64,000 nucleotides of DNA, taken from the NCBI GenBank assembly GCA_023458375.1, contig JAEWZT010000006.1, positions 124,001-188,000 on the forward strand, written 5' to 3'. The notes beneath the pieces are model-generated. The model saw only the letters and a program-made list of their open reading frames with translations. It made no database searches and had not been told where the DNA came from. The stretch is from Bacillota bacterium. Its GTDB lineage: Bacteria > Bacillota > Clostridia > Christensenellales > CAG-314. This document shows, one piece after another, positions 52,693 through 60,043 of the stretch (position 1 is its first letter; every line of letters starts with the position of its first letter). A program made the position numbers and the translations under genes.

Positions 52693-53415
52693 TTAAGCCC
52701 TAAAAGGCATTCCCATGAGCTTTAACATTTGTTTGGCTTCTTCGTCGGTTTTAGCCGTAGTTACAAACGTTATGTCAAAACCTCTCGTCTTTTCCACCTG
52801 GTCGTAGGTGATTTCGGGGAAAATGAGCTGTTCTTTAACGCCCATAGTGTAGTTGCCTCTGCCGTCAAAGGACTTGTCGGACACGCCGCGGAAGTCTCTT
52901 ATGCGGGGCATAGCTATGCTGATAAGTTTATCCATAAACTCATACATTCTTTTGCCTCGCAAAGTTACCTTGGCGCCTACGTTCATGCCTTCCCTTACTT
53001 TAAAGTTGGCTACGCTTTTTTTGGCTTTGGTAATTACGGGCTTTTGTCCGCTTATTTGCCTTAATTCTTCAACGGCTACTTGGAAAGATTTGGAATTGTC
53101 CTTAATATCGCCCAAACCGCTGTTGAGGGTAATTTTTTCAAGTCGCGGAGCTTGGTTTACGTTGCCGTAATTGAAATGTTTTACCAAAGCGGGCACCACA
53201 ACGGTAGTGTAATGCACTTTAAGCCTGTTGGGAGAAGAGGGTTTCTTTTCCTGTTTGACGCCCTTTTTATCGGCAGCCTTAGCCTGCGCTTGGGGCGCTT
53301 TATTTTTAGCAACCTTTTGGGTTTCTTTCTTTTCAGTCGTCTTAGGCTGGGCGGGCTTTTTAGCGGCGGAAGTATTTTCAGCCCCTTCGTTTTGGGCGGT
53401 TTTCTTTTCTGCCAT
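52693..53415 (-). CDS. rplE: 50S ribosomal protein L5 with alanine/lysine-rich N-terminal extension
   Basis: uL5 binds 5S rRNA and the P-site tRNA. 240 residues against about 179. The first 62 residues are low-complexity A/K/Q/E-rich, resembling a histone-like tail; the core begins at RLKVHYTTVVVPALVKHF and includes GDIKDNSKS and SGQKPVITKAKKSVANFKVREG. GGAGG before ATG 53415 supports the extended start. Confidence 0.94.
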   Translation of the reverse strand: MAEKKTAQNEGAENTSAAKKPAQPKTTEKKETQKVAKNKAPQAQAKAADKKGVKQEKKPSSPNRLKVHYTTVVVPALVKHFNYGNVNQAPRLEKITLNSGLGDIKDNSKSFQVAVEELRQISGQKPVITKAKKSVANFKVREGMNVGAKVTLRGKRMYEFMDKLISIAMPRIRDFRGVSDKSFDGRGNYTMGVKEQLIFPEITYDQVEKTRGFDITFVTTAKTDEEAKQMLKLMGMPFRA

Positions 53416-53419
53416 TTAA

Positions 53420-53830
53420 TTAGTCCTCCTTAGCTATTTGCTCTTTAAGCTCTTTTGCGCTCTTGCGTTTCGCCGTCTTTTTAACGGTTTTTTCTTGCTT
53501 AGCGTCAATAAAAGCTCCGCACTTTTTGCATGTGCGCCAGTATTTTTTACCGTCGGGAGCAAGCGCGTGACCCACTCTTACGGCTTTTTTGCAAGAGGGG
53601 CATACCACCATAACGTTGCTCACGTCAATAAAACGGGGTTTATCTACAATGCCGCCCTTTTCCTGCGCCTTGCGGGGGCGGGTGTGGCGTTTTACCATGT
53701 TTACGCCTTCAACTATCACGCGGCCCTTTTCGGCGTCAATCTTTAAGATTTTAGCGCGCACGCCCTTTTCTTTTTCGTCGCCCACCATTACTTCAACGAG
53801 GTCGCCTCTTTTTACGTTTAAACTTGCCAT
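53420..53830 (-). CDS. rplX: 50S ribosomal protein L24 with zinc ribbon and C-terminal extension
   Basis: uL24, assembly-initiating protein. 136 residues against about 103. KOW motif at the start (VKRGDLVEVMVGDEKEKGVRAKIL), then a CPSCKKAVRVG...CKKCG zinc ribbon (C+ form), and about 25 extra basic residues at the end. Overall order L14-L24-L5 is conserved. Confidence 0.95.
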   Translation of the reverse strand: MASLNVKRGDLVEVMVGDEKEKGVRAKILKIDAEKGRVIVEGVNMVKRHTRPRKAQEKGGIVDKPRFIDVSNVMVVCPSCKKAVRVGHALAPDGKKYWRTCKKCGAFIDAKQEKTVKKTAKRKSAKELKEQIAKED

Positions 53831-53845
53831 TGTAAGCTTTCCTCC

Positions 53846-54214
53846 TTAAAGCACTTCGGGCGCGAGAGAAACTATACGCATATAGTCTTTTTCTCTAAGC
53901 TCTCTTGCTACGGGCCCGAAAATACGGGTTCCGCGCGGTTGTTTTTGGTTGTCTATTATAACGGCGGCGTTATCGTCAAAGCGGATATGCGTGCCGTCCT
54001 TTCTGTTGATGTCATATGCGGTGCGGACTATTACGGCGCGCACTATCTCGCCCTTTTTAACTATGCCGCCGGTGTTGGCGCTTTTGACGCTGGCTACTAT
54101 AATGTCGCCGATGCCGCCCGCCTTTCTTACCGAGCCGCCAAGCACCTTAATGCACATAAGTTCCTTAGCGCCGCTGTTGTCGGCAGCTTTAAGTCTTGAA
54201 AACGCTTGAATCAT
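53846..54214 (-). CDS. rplN: 50S ribosomal protein L14
   Basis: uL14, at the subunit interface. 122 residues, normal length. Typical MIQAFSRLKAADNSGAKELMCIKVLGGS start, FDDNAAVIIDNQKQPRGTRIFGPVARELR and the ending IVSLAPEVL. Confidence 0.97.
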   Translation of the reverse strand: MIQAFSRLKAADNSGAKELMCIKVLGGSVRKAGGIGDIIVASVKSANTGGIVKKGEIVRAVIVRTAYDINRKDGTHIRFDDNAAVIIDNQKQPRGTRIFGPVARELREKDYMRIVSLAPEVL

Positions 54215-54230
54215 TTGTCAGCCTGCCTCC

Positions 54231-54494
54231 TTATTTCGCTTTTTCAATAATGGAGACAAGTCTCCAATTTTTGTCTTTGCTAAGTTTTCTCGTTTCGGTG
54301 ATTAAAACGGTATCGCCTATGCCGGCAATATTGCCCTCGTCGTGCGCCTTAAACTTCCTGCTTGTGCTTATCGTCTTTTTGTAAAGGGGGTGCTTGAACT
54401 TGCTTACAACCGTTACTACAATGGTTTTGTCCATTTTGTCGGAGGTAACTATTCCGATAAACTCTTTTCTTTGATTTCTTTTAAGCTCTTCCAT
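54231..54494 (-). CDS. rpsQ: 30S ribosomal protein S17
   Basis: uS17, OB-fold protein binding the 16S rRNA 5' domain. 87 residues. Typical GIVTSDKMDKTIVVTVVSKFKHPLYKKTI and HDEGNIAGIGDTVLITETRKLSKDKNWRLV. One base separates it from the rpmC stop. Confidence 0.97.
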   Translation of the reverse strand: MEELKRNQRKEFIGIVTSDKMDKTIVVTVVSKFKHPLYKKTISTSRKFKAHDEGNIAGIGDTVLITETRKLSKDKNWRLVSIIEKAK

Positions 54495-54495
54495 A

Positions 54496-54687
54496 TTATC
54501 TAGCCTCCCTTTCTTTGAGAACAGTCAACACTCTCGCTATATCTTTTTTGCAGGTATTTAGGGACATATTGTTGCCAAGCTTGTCCGTAGCGTGATTTAA
54601 GCGAAGGTTAAACAACTCTTTTTTGAGGTCGGCCAACTTAGCGTTGAGTTCCTCGTTATTCATTTCTCTTATTTTATTCGCCTTCAT
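54496..54687 (-). CDS. rpmC: 50S ribosomal protein L29
   Basis: uL29, at the tunnel exit next to the trigger factor site. 63 residues, helical hairpin. Typical IREMNNEELNAKLADLKKELFNLR and KDIARVLTVLKE. Starts 14 bp inside the end of rplP. Confidence 0.96.
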   Translation of the reverse strand: MKANKIREMNNEELNAKLADLKKELFNLRLNHATDKLGNNMSLNTCKKDIARVLTVLKEREAR

Positions 54688-55102
54688 TTGCCACCTCTTC
54701 CTTCTTAATAAACTTGCACTTTACAGGCAGCTTGTGGCTTGCTAGGCGCAGCGCTTCTCTCGCTTGGTCTTCGGAGATGCCTGCCATTTCAAACAATACT
54801 CTGCCCGGTCTGACTACCGCTACCCAAAACTCGGGAGAACCTTTACCTGAACCCATACGGCTGTCGGCGGGCTTCTTGGTTACGGGTTTGTGGGGGAAAA
54901 TATCCACCCAAACTTGACCGCCGCGCTTTATAAATCTTGTCATCGCGACACGCGCCGCCTCTATTTGGTTGCTCTTTATCCAGCCGCATTCAAGTGTAAC
55001 TAGACCGTAATCGCCGTAAGCAATGGCGGTGCCCCTATGAGCGGCGCCTTTCATTCTTCCGCGGTGGACACGGCGTCTTTTAACTCTTTTAGGCATTAAC
55101 AT
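54674..55102 (-). CDS. rplP: 50S ribosomal protein L16
   Basis: uL16, helps position A- and P-site tRNAs. 142 residues. Typical MPKRVKRRRVHRGRMKGAA start and RMGSGKGSPEFWVAVVRPG. The ATG at 55102 overlaps the rpsC stop (TAATG) and is 8 bases from GGAGGT; an ATG two codons later is also possible. Confidence 0.97.
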   Translation of the reverse strand: MLMPKRVKRRRVHRGRMKGAAHRGTAIAYGDYGLVTLECGWIKSNQIEAARVAMTRFIKRGGQVWVDIFPHKPVTKKPADSRMGSGKGSPEFWVAVVRPGRVLFEMAGISEDQAREALRLASHKLPVKCKFIKKEEVANEGE

Positions 55103-55764
55103 TAGTCGTTACCTCCTTGCTGAACTCTTTTCTTTGTAAGGATTTCTCCTCTGTAAACCCACACCTTAACGCCTATTACGCCAAAAGTGGTGTGCGCTTG
55201 GGCAAAACCGTAGTCAATGTCAGCTCTTAATGTGTGCAGGGGTATGCTTCCCTCGTGGTATTGCTCGCTTCTTGCGATTTCGGCGCCGTCTAAACGTCCG
55301 CTTACCATCGTCTTAACGCCCTTTGCGCCCGCGCGCGTAGCCCTTGTCATAACTTGGCGCATTGCGCGGCGGAAAGAAGTTCTGTTTTCAAGCTGAGAAG
55401 CGATATTTTCAGCCATCAACTGCGCGTCCATATCGGGGCGCTTTACTTCTAAGATGTTTAAGGTAATTTCCTTGCCTTTAACAATAGGAGTTAATTCTTT
55501 CTTTATTTGCTCGGTGCCCGCGCCCGCTTTGCCTATTAAAACGCCGGGGCGGCCCGTGTAAATGTTCACTGTGATTTTGCCTGCGCTTCTTTCAATGGAT
55601 ATTGAGGAAAGCGAAGCTTGGTAATACTTCTTTTTTAGGTATTTTCTGACTTCGTCGTCTTCCTTTATATAAAGGGCAATGAATTTTTTGTCTGCAATCC
55701 ATCTGCTGTTCCAGTCTTTGTTGATACCTATTCTCATTCCGATAGGGTTAACTTTTTGTCCCAT
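55102..55764 (-). CDS. rpsC: 30S ribosomal protein S3
   Basis: uS3, lines the mRNA entry channel. 220 residues. Typical MGQKVNPIGMRIGINKDWNSRW start, KH-domain GRPGVLIGKAGAGTEQIKKEL and C-terminal EIARSEQYHEGSIPLHTLRADIDYG. Normal length. Confidence 0.97.
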   Translation of the reverse strand: MGQKVNPIGMRIGINKDWNSRWIADKKFIALYIKEDDEVRKYLKKKYYQASLSSISIERSAGKITVNIYTGRPGVLIGKAGAGTEQIKKELTPIVKGKEITLNILEVKRPDMDAQLMAENIASQLENRTSFRRAMRQVMTRATRAGAKGVKTMVSGRLDGAEIARSEQYHEGSIPLHTLRADIDYGFAQAHTTFGVIGVKVWVYRGEILTKKRVQQGGND

Positions 55765-55773
55765 AATGCCCTC

Positions 55774-56160
55774 CTACGCCTTTTGGTCAAGCACGATTGT
55801 TATGTGGCTCGTGCGTTTAAGGATGCTGTGCGCTCTTCCTTTTGAAACGGGTTGGTATCTTTTGAAGACAGGACCCTGCCCCGTGTAGCATTCGGCTACG
55901 AAAAGAGCGTCTTTGCTTAGCCCTTGGTTGACTTCGGCGTTTGCCGCAGCGCTGTTGAGGCATTTTAAGATGGGCTCGCTGGCGCTTTTGGGGCTTGCCT
56001 TTAAAATCGCCACCGCGTCAAAATAATTTTTGCCGCGGACAAGGTCAAGCACTATATCTACCTTTCCGGGAGCGATTCTTATATATTTTGCTTTGGCGAA
56101 GGGTCTTTTTTCGCGCGTTTCCTCGCGCTTAATTCCCTTTTCCTTACTTCTTGTTGCCAT
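55774..56160 (-). CDS. rplV: 50S ribosomal protein L22
   Basis: uL22, whose beta hairpin lines the exit tunnel. 128 residues; a 25-residue basic N-terminal tail precedes the conserved AKYIRIAPGKVDIVLDLVRGK. The hairpin segment GPVFKRYQPVSKGRAHSILKRTSH is intact. Confidence 0.96.
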   Translation of the reverse strand: MATRSKEKGIKREETREKRPFAKAKYIRIAPGKVDIVLDLVRGKNYFDAVAILKASPKSASEPILKCLNSAAANAEVNQGLSKDALFVAECYTGQGPVFKRYQPVSKGRAHSILKRTSHITIVLDQKA

Positions 56161-56175
56161 TATCCCTAATCCTCC

Positions 56176-56454
56176 TTATTTAGCGGCTGTTGACTTGCCG
56201 CCGCTATGCCCTCTGAAAGTGCGGGTGGGAGCAAATTCGCCAAGCTTTAATCCTACCATATCTTCCGTGATATATACCGGAACGTGCTTCTTGCCGTCGT
56301 GGACGGCTATTGTATGTCCAACAAAATCGGGGAAAATAGTGGAGCTTCTTGACCATGTCTTTAATACTTCTTTTTTACCGCTTTGGTTAAGAGCTTGCAC
56401 TCTTTTAAGCAGTTGGGGCTGAACAAAAGGCCCTTTTTTAGTTGATCTACTCAT
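56176..56454 (-). CDS. rpsS: 30S ribosomal protein S19
   Basis: uS19, head protein. 92 residues. Typical MSRSTKKGPFVQPQLLKRV start, STIFPDFVGHTIAVHDGKKHVPVYI and LGEFAPTRTFRGH end. Normal. Confidence 0.97.
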   Translation of the reverse strand: MSRSTKKGPFVQPQLLKRVQALNQSGKKEVLKTWSRSSTIFPDFVGHTIAVHDGKKHVPVYITEDMVGLKLGEFAPTRTFRGHSGGKSTAAK

Positions 56455-56468
56455 CTTTCCCTCTCTCC

Positions 56469-57296
56469 TTAATTCACGCGCTTAATGATAAACTTGTTGG
56501 ACGCGTTTTTCTTCTTTCTCGTTTTATACCCCAACGTGGGTTTTCCCCAAGGAGTAACGGGACCGGGACGTCCTATGGGGCTCTTGCCCTCGCCGCCGCC
56601 GTGGGGGTGGTCAACGGGGTTCATAGCGCTGCCGCGGACGGTGGGACGAACACCCTTATGCCTTGTCTTGCCAGCCTTGCCGACGTTGATAATGCTATGG
56701 TCGGAGTTGCCTACGACGCCTATTGTGGCGCGGCATTTTAAAAGGACAAGCCTCGTTTCGCCGCTCGGCATTTTAAGGGTGGCGTATTTGCCTTCCTTTG
56801 CCATTAACTGCGCCGAAATGCCCGCCGCTCTCGCTATCTGCCCGCCCTTTTGGGGTGAAAGCTCAATGTTGTGGATAATGGTGCCCACGGGTATAGCCGC
56901 CAAAGGAAGGCTGTTGCCCGCCTTAATGTCGGCGCTTTGGGCAGCTACTATCGTGTCTCCTACGTTAAGACCTACGGGAGAGAGAATATATCTCTTTTCT
57001 CCGTCGGCGTAATGTAAAAGGGCGATGTTTGCCGTGCGGTTGGGGTCGTATTCTATTGCCGCAACTTTTGCGGGGACGTCGTATTTGTCCCTTTTAAAGT
57101 CAACGATTCTGTATTTATTGCGGTTGCCGCCGCCGATATGGCGAACGGTAATTTTACCCTGAGCGTTACGTCCGCCGGTCTTTTTCTTGGTGGCGAGCAG
57201 GCTCTTTTCGGGTGTTTTCTTTGTGATTTCCTCGTAAGCCGACACCGACATAAAACGGCGTCCGGGGGTGGTGGGTTTATAAATTCTTATTGCCAT
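56469..57296 (-). CDS. rplB: 50S ribosomal protein L2
   Basis: uL2, essential for subunit joining and peptidyl transfer. 275 residues, normal length. Typical IRIYKPTTPGRRFMSV start, GGRNAQGKITVRHIGGG, and the highly conserved MNPVDHPHGGGEGKSPIGRP with the active-centre histidine. Confidence 0.98.
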   Translation of the reverse strand: MAIRIYKPTTPGRRFMSVSAYEEITKKTPEKSLLATKKKTGGRNAQGKITVRHIGGGNRNKYRIVDFKRDKYDVPAKVAAIEYDPNRTANIALLHYADGEKRYILSPVGLNVGDTIVAAQSADIKAGNSLPLAAIPVGTIIHNIELSPQKGGQIARAAGISAQLMAKEGKYATLKMPSGETRLVLLKCRATIGVVGNSDHSIINVGKAGKTRHKGVRPTVRGSAMNPVDHPHGGGEGKSPIGRPGPVTPWGKPTLGYKTRKKKNASNKFIIKRVN

Positions 57297-57313
57297 TTTA
57301 ATTTTCCTCCTGT

Positions 57314-57604
57314 TTAAGACAAGCTCTCAAAGAATTCAAGCTTCTTGCTGTCTTGCGTGAGGTGCACAACGGCTTTTTTCCAGCTGCGAGTTTCGCCCAC
57401 GTATTTGCCCTGTCTTTTCTCTTTTCCTCTTACGCTTAAAGTGTTTACCTGCGCTACCTTAACGTCAAAAATCTTTTCTATCGCCCTTGCTATCTGAATT
57501 TTGTTGGCGTTTTTAGCAACTTCAAAGGTGTAAACCTTGTCTTGAATGCCGCTGTAACTCTTTTCAGATAAAATGGGCCTTCTTATAATATCGTAGGGAT
57601 TCAT
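57314..57604 (-). CDS. rplW: 50S ribosomal protein L23
   Basis: uL23, docking site for trigger factor and SRP at the tunnel exit. 96 residues. Typical YDIIRRPILSEKSYSGIQDKVYTFEVA and ANKIQIARAIEKIFDVKVAQVNTL. Overlaps the rplD stop by 4 bp. Confidence 0.97.
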   Translation of the reverse strand: MNPYDIIRRPILSEKSYSGIQDKVYTFEVAKNANKIQIARAIEKIFDVKVAQVNTLSVRGKEKRQGKYVGETRSWKKAVVHLTQDSKKLEFFESLS

Positions 57605-58224
57605 ACTAAATAAGCCTCCTCTATCTTCTTAATTGCGCCCTTTGTAGCAATTATGTTCATAGCGGTTACAATCTGATATACGTTTACCAATTTCGCCGTA
57701 GCCACTTCAAGTTTTTCAATATTTCCGCTTGCGCGTAAAATTTCTTGGGTGGTTTCTTCGGTAATGATAAGCGTCCTCTTGTCAAACTTGAAGTTGTCCA
57801 AAAGCTTAGCCATTAACTTTGTTTTGGGCTGTTCAAGCGCAAGCTTGTCTATAACTACTAATTCATTGTTTGCCACTTTATAACTGATTGCGCTTATAAA
57901 AGCTGCGCTCTTAATTTTCTTATTTATTTTTTTGGAAAAATCGCGGGGCTTGGGCGCAAACACCACGCCGCCCTTCTTCCATTGAGGCGCGCGTATGCTT
58001 CCCTGGCGGGCTCTGCCCGTTCCCTTTTGTCTCCAAGGCTTAATGCCTCCGCCGCGCACTTCGCTTCTTGTAAGCGCGCTTTTTGTGCCCTGCCTTTGGT
58101 TGGCGTTATACGCCACAACCACCTGATGAATCAAGGCGGGCTTATATTCGGCGGCAAATACCGCGTCTTCCAGTTTTACCTTGCCCACTTCCTGAGCTTC
58201 GGTGTTAAATACCTTAACTTGCAT
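57601..58224 (-). CDS. rplD: 50S ribosomal protein L4
   Basis: uL4, with a long loop reaching the exit tunnel; in some bacteria it also represses the S10 operon. 207 residues. Typical ALTRSEVRGGGIKPWRQKGTGRARQG loop, and the central KPRDFSKKINKK. Normal length. Confidence 0.97.
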   Translation of the reverse strand: MQVKVFNTEAQEVGKVKLEDAVFAAEYKPALIHQVVVAYNANQRQGTKSALTRSEVRGGGIKPWRQKGTGRARQGSIRAPQWKKGGVVFAPKPRDFSKKINKKIKSAAFISAISYKVANNELVVIDKLALEQPKTKLMAKLLDNFKFDKRTLIITEETTQEILRASGNIEKLEVATAKLVNVYQIVTAMNIIATKGAIKKIEEAYLV

Positions 58225-58239
58225 GGTAAACTCCTCCTG

Positions 58240-58875
58240 TTAGTTAGCCTTGACGGCGTCGCGCACAAAAACTATGCCGCCTTTGGCGCCGGGAACGGCT
58301 CCCTTCAAAAGCAAAACGCCCTTTTGAGCGTCAACCTTGACGACTTCAAGATTTAATACCGTTACCTGCTCTACGCCGTATTGACCGGGGAGCTTTTTGC
58401 CGGGGAAAACTCTGCTGGGGCTGCTGTTTGCGCCCATTGAGCCTACTTCCCTATGAACGGGTCCTACGCCGTGCGTTTCTTTAAGCCTATGTTGATTCCA
58501 CCTTTTGATAACGCCCGTAAAGCCGCGTCCCTTTGTGATGCCCGTTACGTCAACTTTTTCGCCCTCTTTAAAGGTTTCACAGTTTATCGTGTCCCCTACT
58601 TTGAGCTGGACTGCGTTGGGAAGGTCAAATTCTTTTAATACTTTTAAATTGCCCGCGGACGCCTTTTTAAGGTGTCCTTTTTGGGGCTTGTTGAGGGAGC
58701 TTTCCTTTACTTCCTCAAAACCCAGTTGAATTGCGCTGTAACCGTCGCGCTCAACCGTCTTCTTTTGGACGACTTTGCAAGGACCCGCTAAAATTACCGT
58801 TACCGGTATAAGCGTGCCGTCTTGCTTAAACACTTGCGTCATTCCAAGTTTTTTGCCTATGATTGCTTTATTCAT
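58240..58875 (-). CDS. rplC: 50S ribosomal protein L3
   Basis: uL3, early-assembly protein near the peptidyl transferase centre. 211 residues. Typical MNKAIIGKKLGMTQVFKQDG start, TGITKGRGFTGVIKRWNQHR, and GSMGANSSPSRVFPGKKLPG. Normal. Confidence 0.97.
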   Translation of the reverse strand: MNKAIIGKKLGMTQVFKQDGTLIPVTVILAGPCKVVQKKTVERDGYSAIQLGFEEVKESSLNKPQKGHLKKASAGNLKVLKEFDLPNAVQLKVGDTINCETFKEGEKVDVTGITKGRGFTGVIKRWNQHRLKETHGVGPVHREVGSMGANSSPSRVFPGKKLPGQYGVEQVTVLNLEVVKVDAQKGVLLLKGAVPGAKGGIVFVRDAVKAN

Positions 58876-58911
58876 TGATAAAGTTCACCTCCGTAAAATT
58901 GCCTTTGTTAT

Positions 58912-59223
58912 TTAGAAAAGCTTGATTTTAACGTCAATGCCGGCGGGAAGATTGAGCTTCATTAAGCTGTCAATTGTCTTCGCGTTGGGATTGTAAATGT
59001 CAATCAAGCGTTTGTGTGTGCGTAATTCAAACTGCTCACGTGAGTCCTTATGCTTGTGAGGAGAACGAAGTATGGTTATAATCTCTTTTTCCGTAGGCAG
59101 CGGGATAGGTCCGCTGACTTTTCCGCCCATCTTCTTAGCCGTGTCCACAATTTTTTCAGAGGAAACGTCAATGAGGTTGTGGTCATAAGATTTGAGTTTG
59201 ATTCTCATTTTAGTAGTTGCCAT
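58912..59223 (-). CDS. rpsJ: 30S ribosomal protein S10
   Basis: uS10, head protein and NusE partner in antitermination. 103 residues from the ATG at 59223 (MATTKMRIKLKSYDHNLID). A longer frame from 59298 adds 25 residues without a ribosome site; AAGGAG lies 13 bases before 59223. Ends LNLPAGIDVKIKLF as usual. First gene of the superoperon. Confidence 0.96.
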   Translation of the reverse strand: MATTKMRIKLKSYDHNLIDVSSEKIVDTAKKMGGKVSGPIPLPTEKEIITILRSPHKHKDSREQFELRTHKRLIDIYNPNAKTIDSLMKLNLPAGIDVKIKLF

Positions 59224-59505
59224 AGTTGCTTTTGCACTCCTTGTGTATGTTTTTTGTTCCGCAAGAGCCTTAGCGAACAACACATCCGTGTGTGTCATCG
59301 GTGGAATTTTAATAAAGCACCTTGGTGCTTTTCATTTATCCCTTGCTTGTCTTTTGCAGTTTGCTTAACGCACTTGCAAACAACATTTTGGGAAAACCTT
59401 TCTCTTGTCGGCGGAAAGGGTCTTATAGCCTTTTCCTAGGTCGGCGGAAGTTATCTGTTTTCTCAGTAACCTCCCGCGTCAGCCCTCTTTTTCCACAGCT
59501 TGAAT
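59224..59505 (-). promoter_or_regulatory. Structured 5' leader of the S10 superoperon
   Basis: A leader of about 275 bases with repeated features on the minus strand: CTTCCGCCGAC and TTTCCGCCGAC about 40 bases apart, each followed by an A/G-rich run that could pair back to GGAAA or CCTTT. Further on lie the palindrome AAAGCACCAAGGTGCTTT (about 59331-59314) and CACACGGATGTG. Such leaders are often bound by ribosomal proteins for feedback. I do not recognise a defined family. Confidence 0.4.
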
Positions 59506-59535
59506 AATATACCACATCAAAAACCCCCCTGTCAA
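59506..59535 (-). promoter_or_regulatory. Promoter of the S10 superoperon
   Basis: Minus-strand TTGACA (59535-59530), 18-bp spacer, TATATT (59511-59506). It serves the run rpsJ to rplQ, since no strong terminator is seen within the operon. An AT-only stem TTTTATTG/CAATAAAA lies just upstream (59540-59563). Confidence 0.75.
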
Positions 59536-59601
59536 CTGATTTTATTGTTTTTATGCAATAAAAGGCAAGGGGGCGAATGTTTTTATTAAGTTAATTAAGG
59601 G

Positions 59602-60009
59602 TTAGCCTTTTAGGTTAACATATATGACGCTCAATACTATTGACAGGGTCAAAAACAGCAGTCCGATAATTATTAAATGCGCAGTTTTGGGCTTTTCAGT
59701 ATGCTTGGTTTTGACGTATTCATAGTAGTCCTGCTGAGGCCTTATAAGCCCCGTGCCGGGAATAATGTTTCTTGTCAAGTTTGACCAGTTATAAGTGATT
59801 CCGTCAAAAACCCCTTGGTGGTTGACGTATGCAAGCCCGGCGGCGGCTAAAAGCAGACACCCCGCCGCAGTGGAGCCGTTTGCTATTGCCGTTAAGCGTT
59901 CTAATTCTGTGGCTGTGCCGCTAAACAGGCCGCCTATCGCCGCAATGCCTATAAATATGGCTGAACCTACAAGAAAAGTTATTCCGTAGTATTTTAAAAA
60001 CCTCTTCAT
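59602..60009 (-). CDS. Small membrane protein (DUF3899-like)
   Basis: 135 residues with three predicted membrane helices: about 7-29, 44-64 and 110-132. The soluble loop between the second and third includes GVFDGITYNWSNLTRNIIPG and RPQQDYYEYV. It resembles the DUF3899 family of Gram-positive membrane proteins, but I cannot confirm that by eye. It follows oppF by 34 bp with no clear ribosome site. A role with the oligopeptide transporter is possible only from position. Confidence 0.7.
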   Translation of the reverse strand: MKRFLKYYGITFLVGSAIFIGIAAIGGLFSGTATELERLTAIANGSTAAGCLLLAAAGLAYVNHQGVFDGITYNWSNLTRNIIPGTGLIRPQQDYYEYVKTKHTEKPKTAHLIIIGLLFLTLSIVLSVIYVNLKG

Positions 60010-60043
60010 TCGTTATTAATATTTTACCGCTTTCAAAATAACG

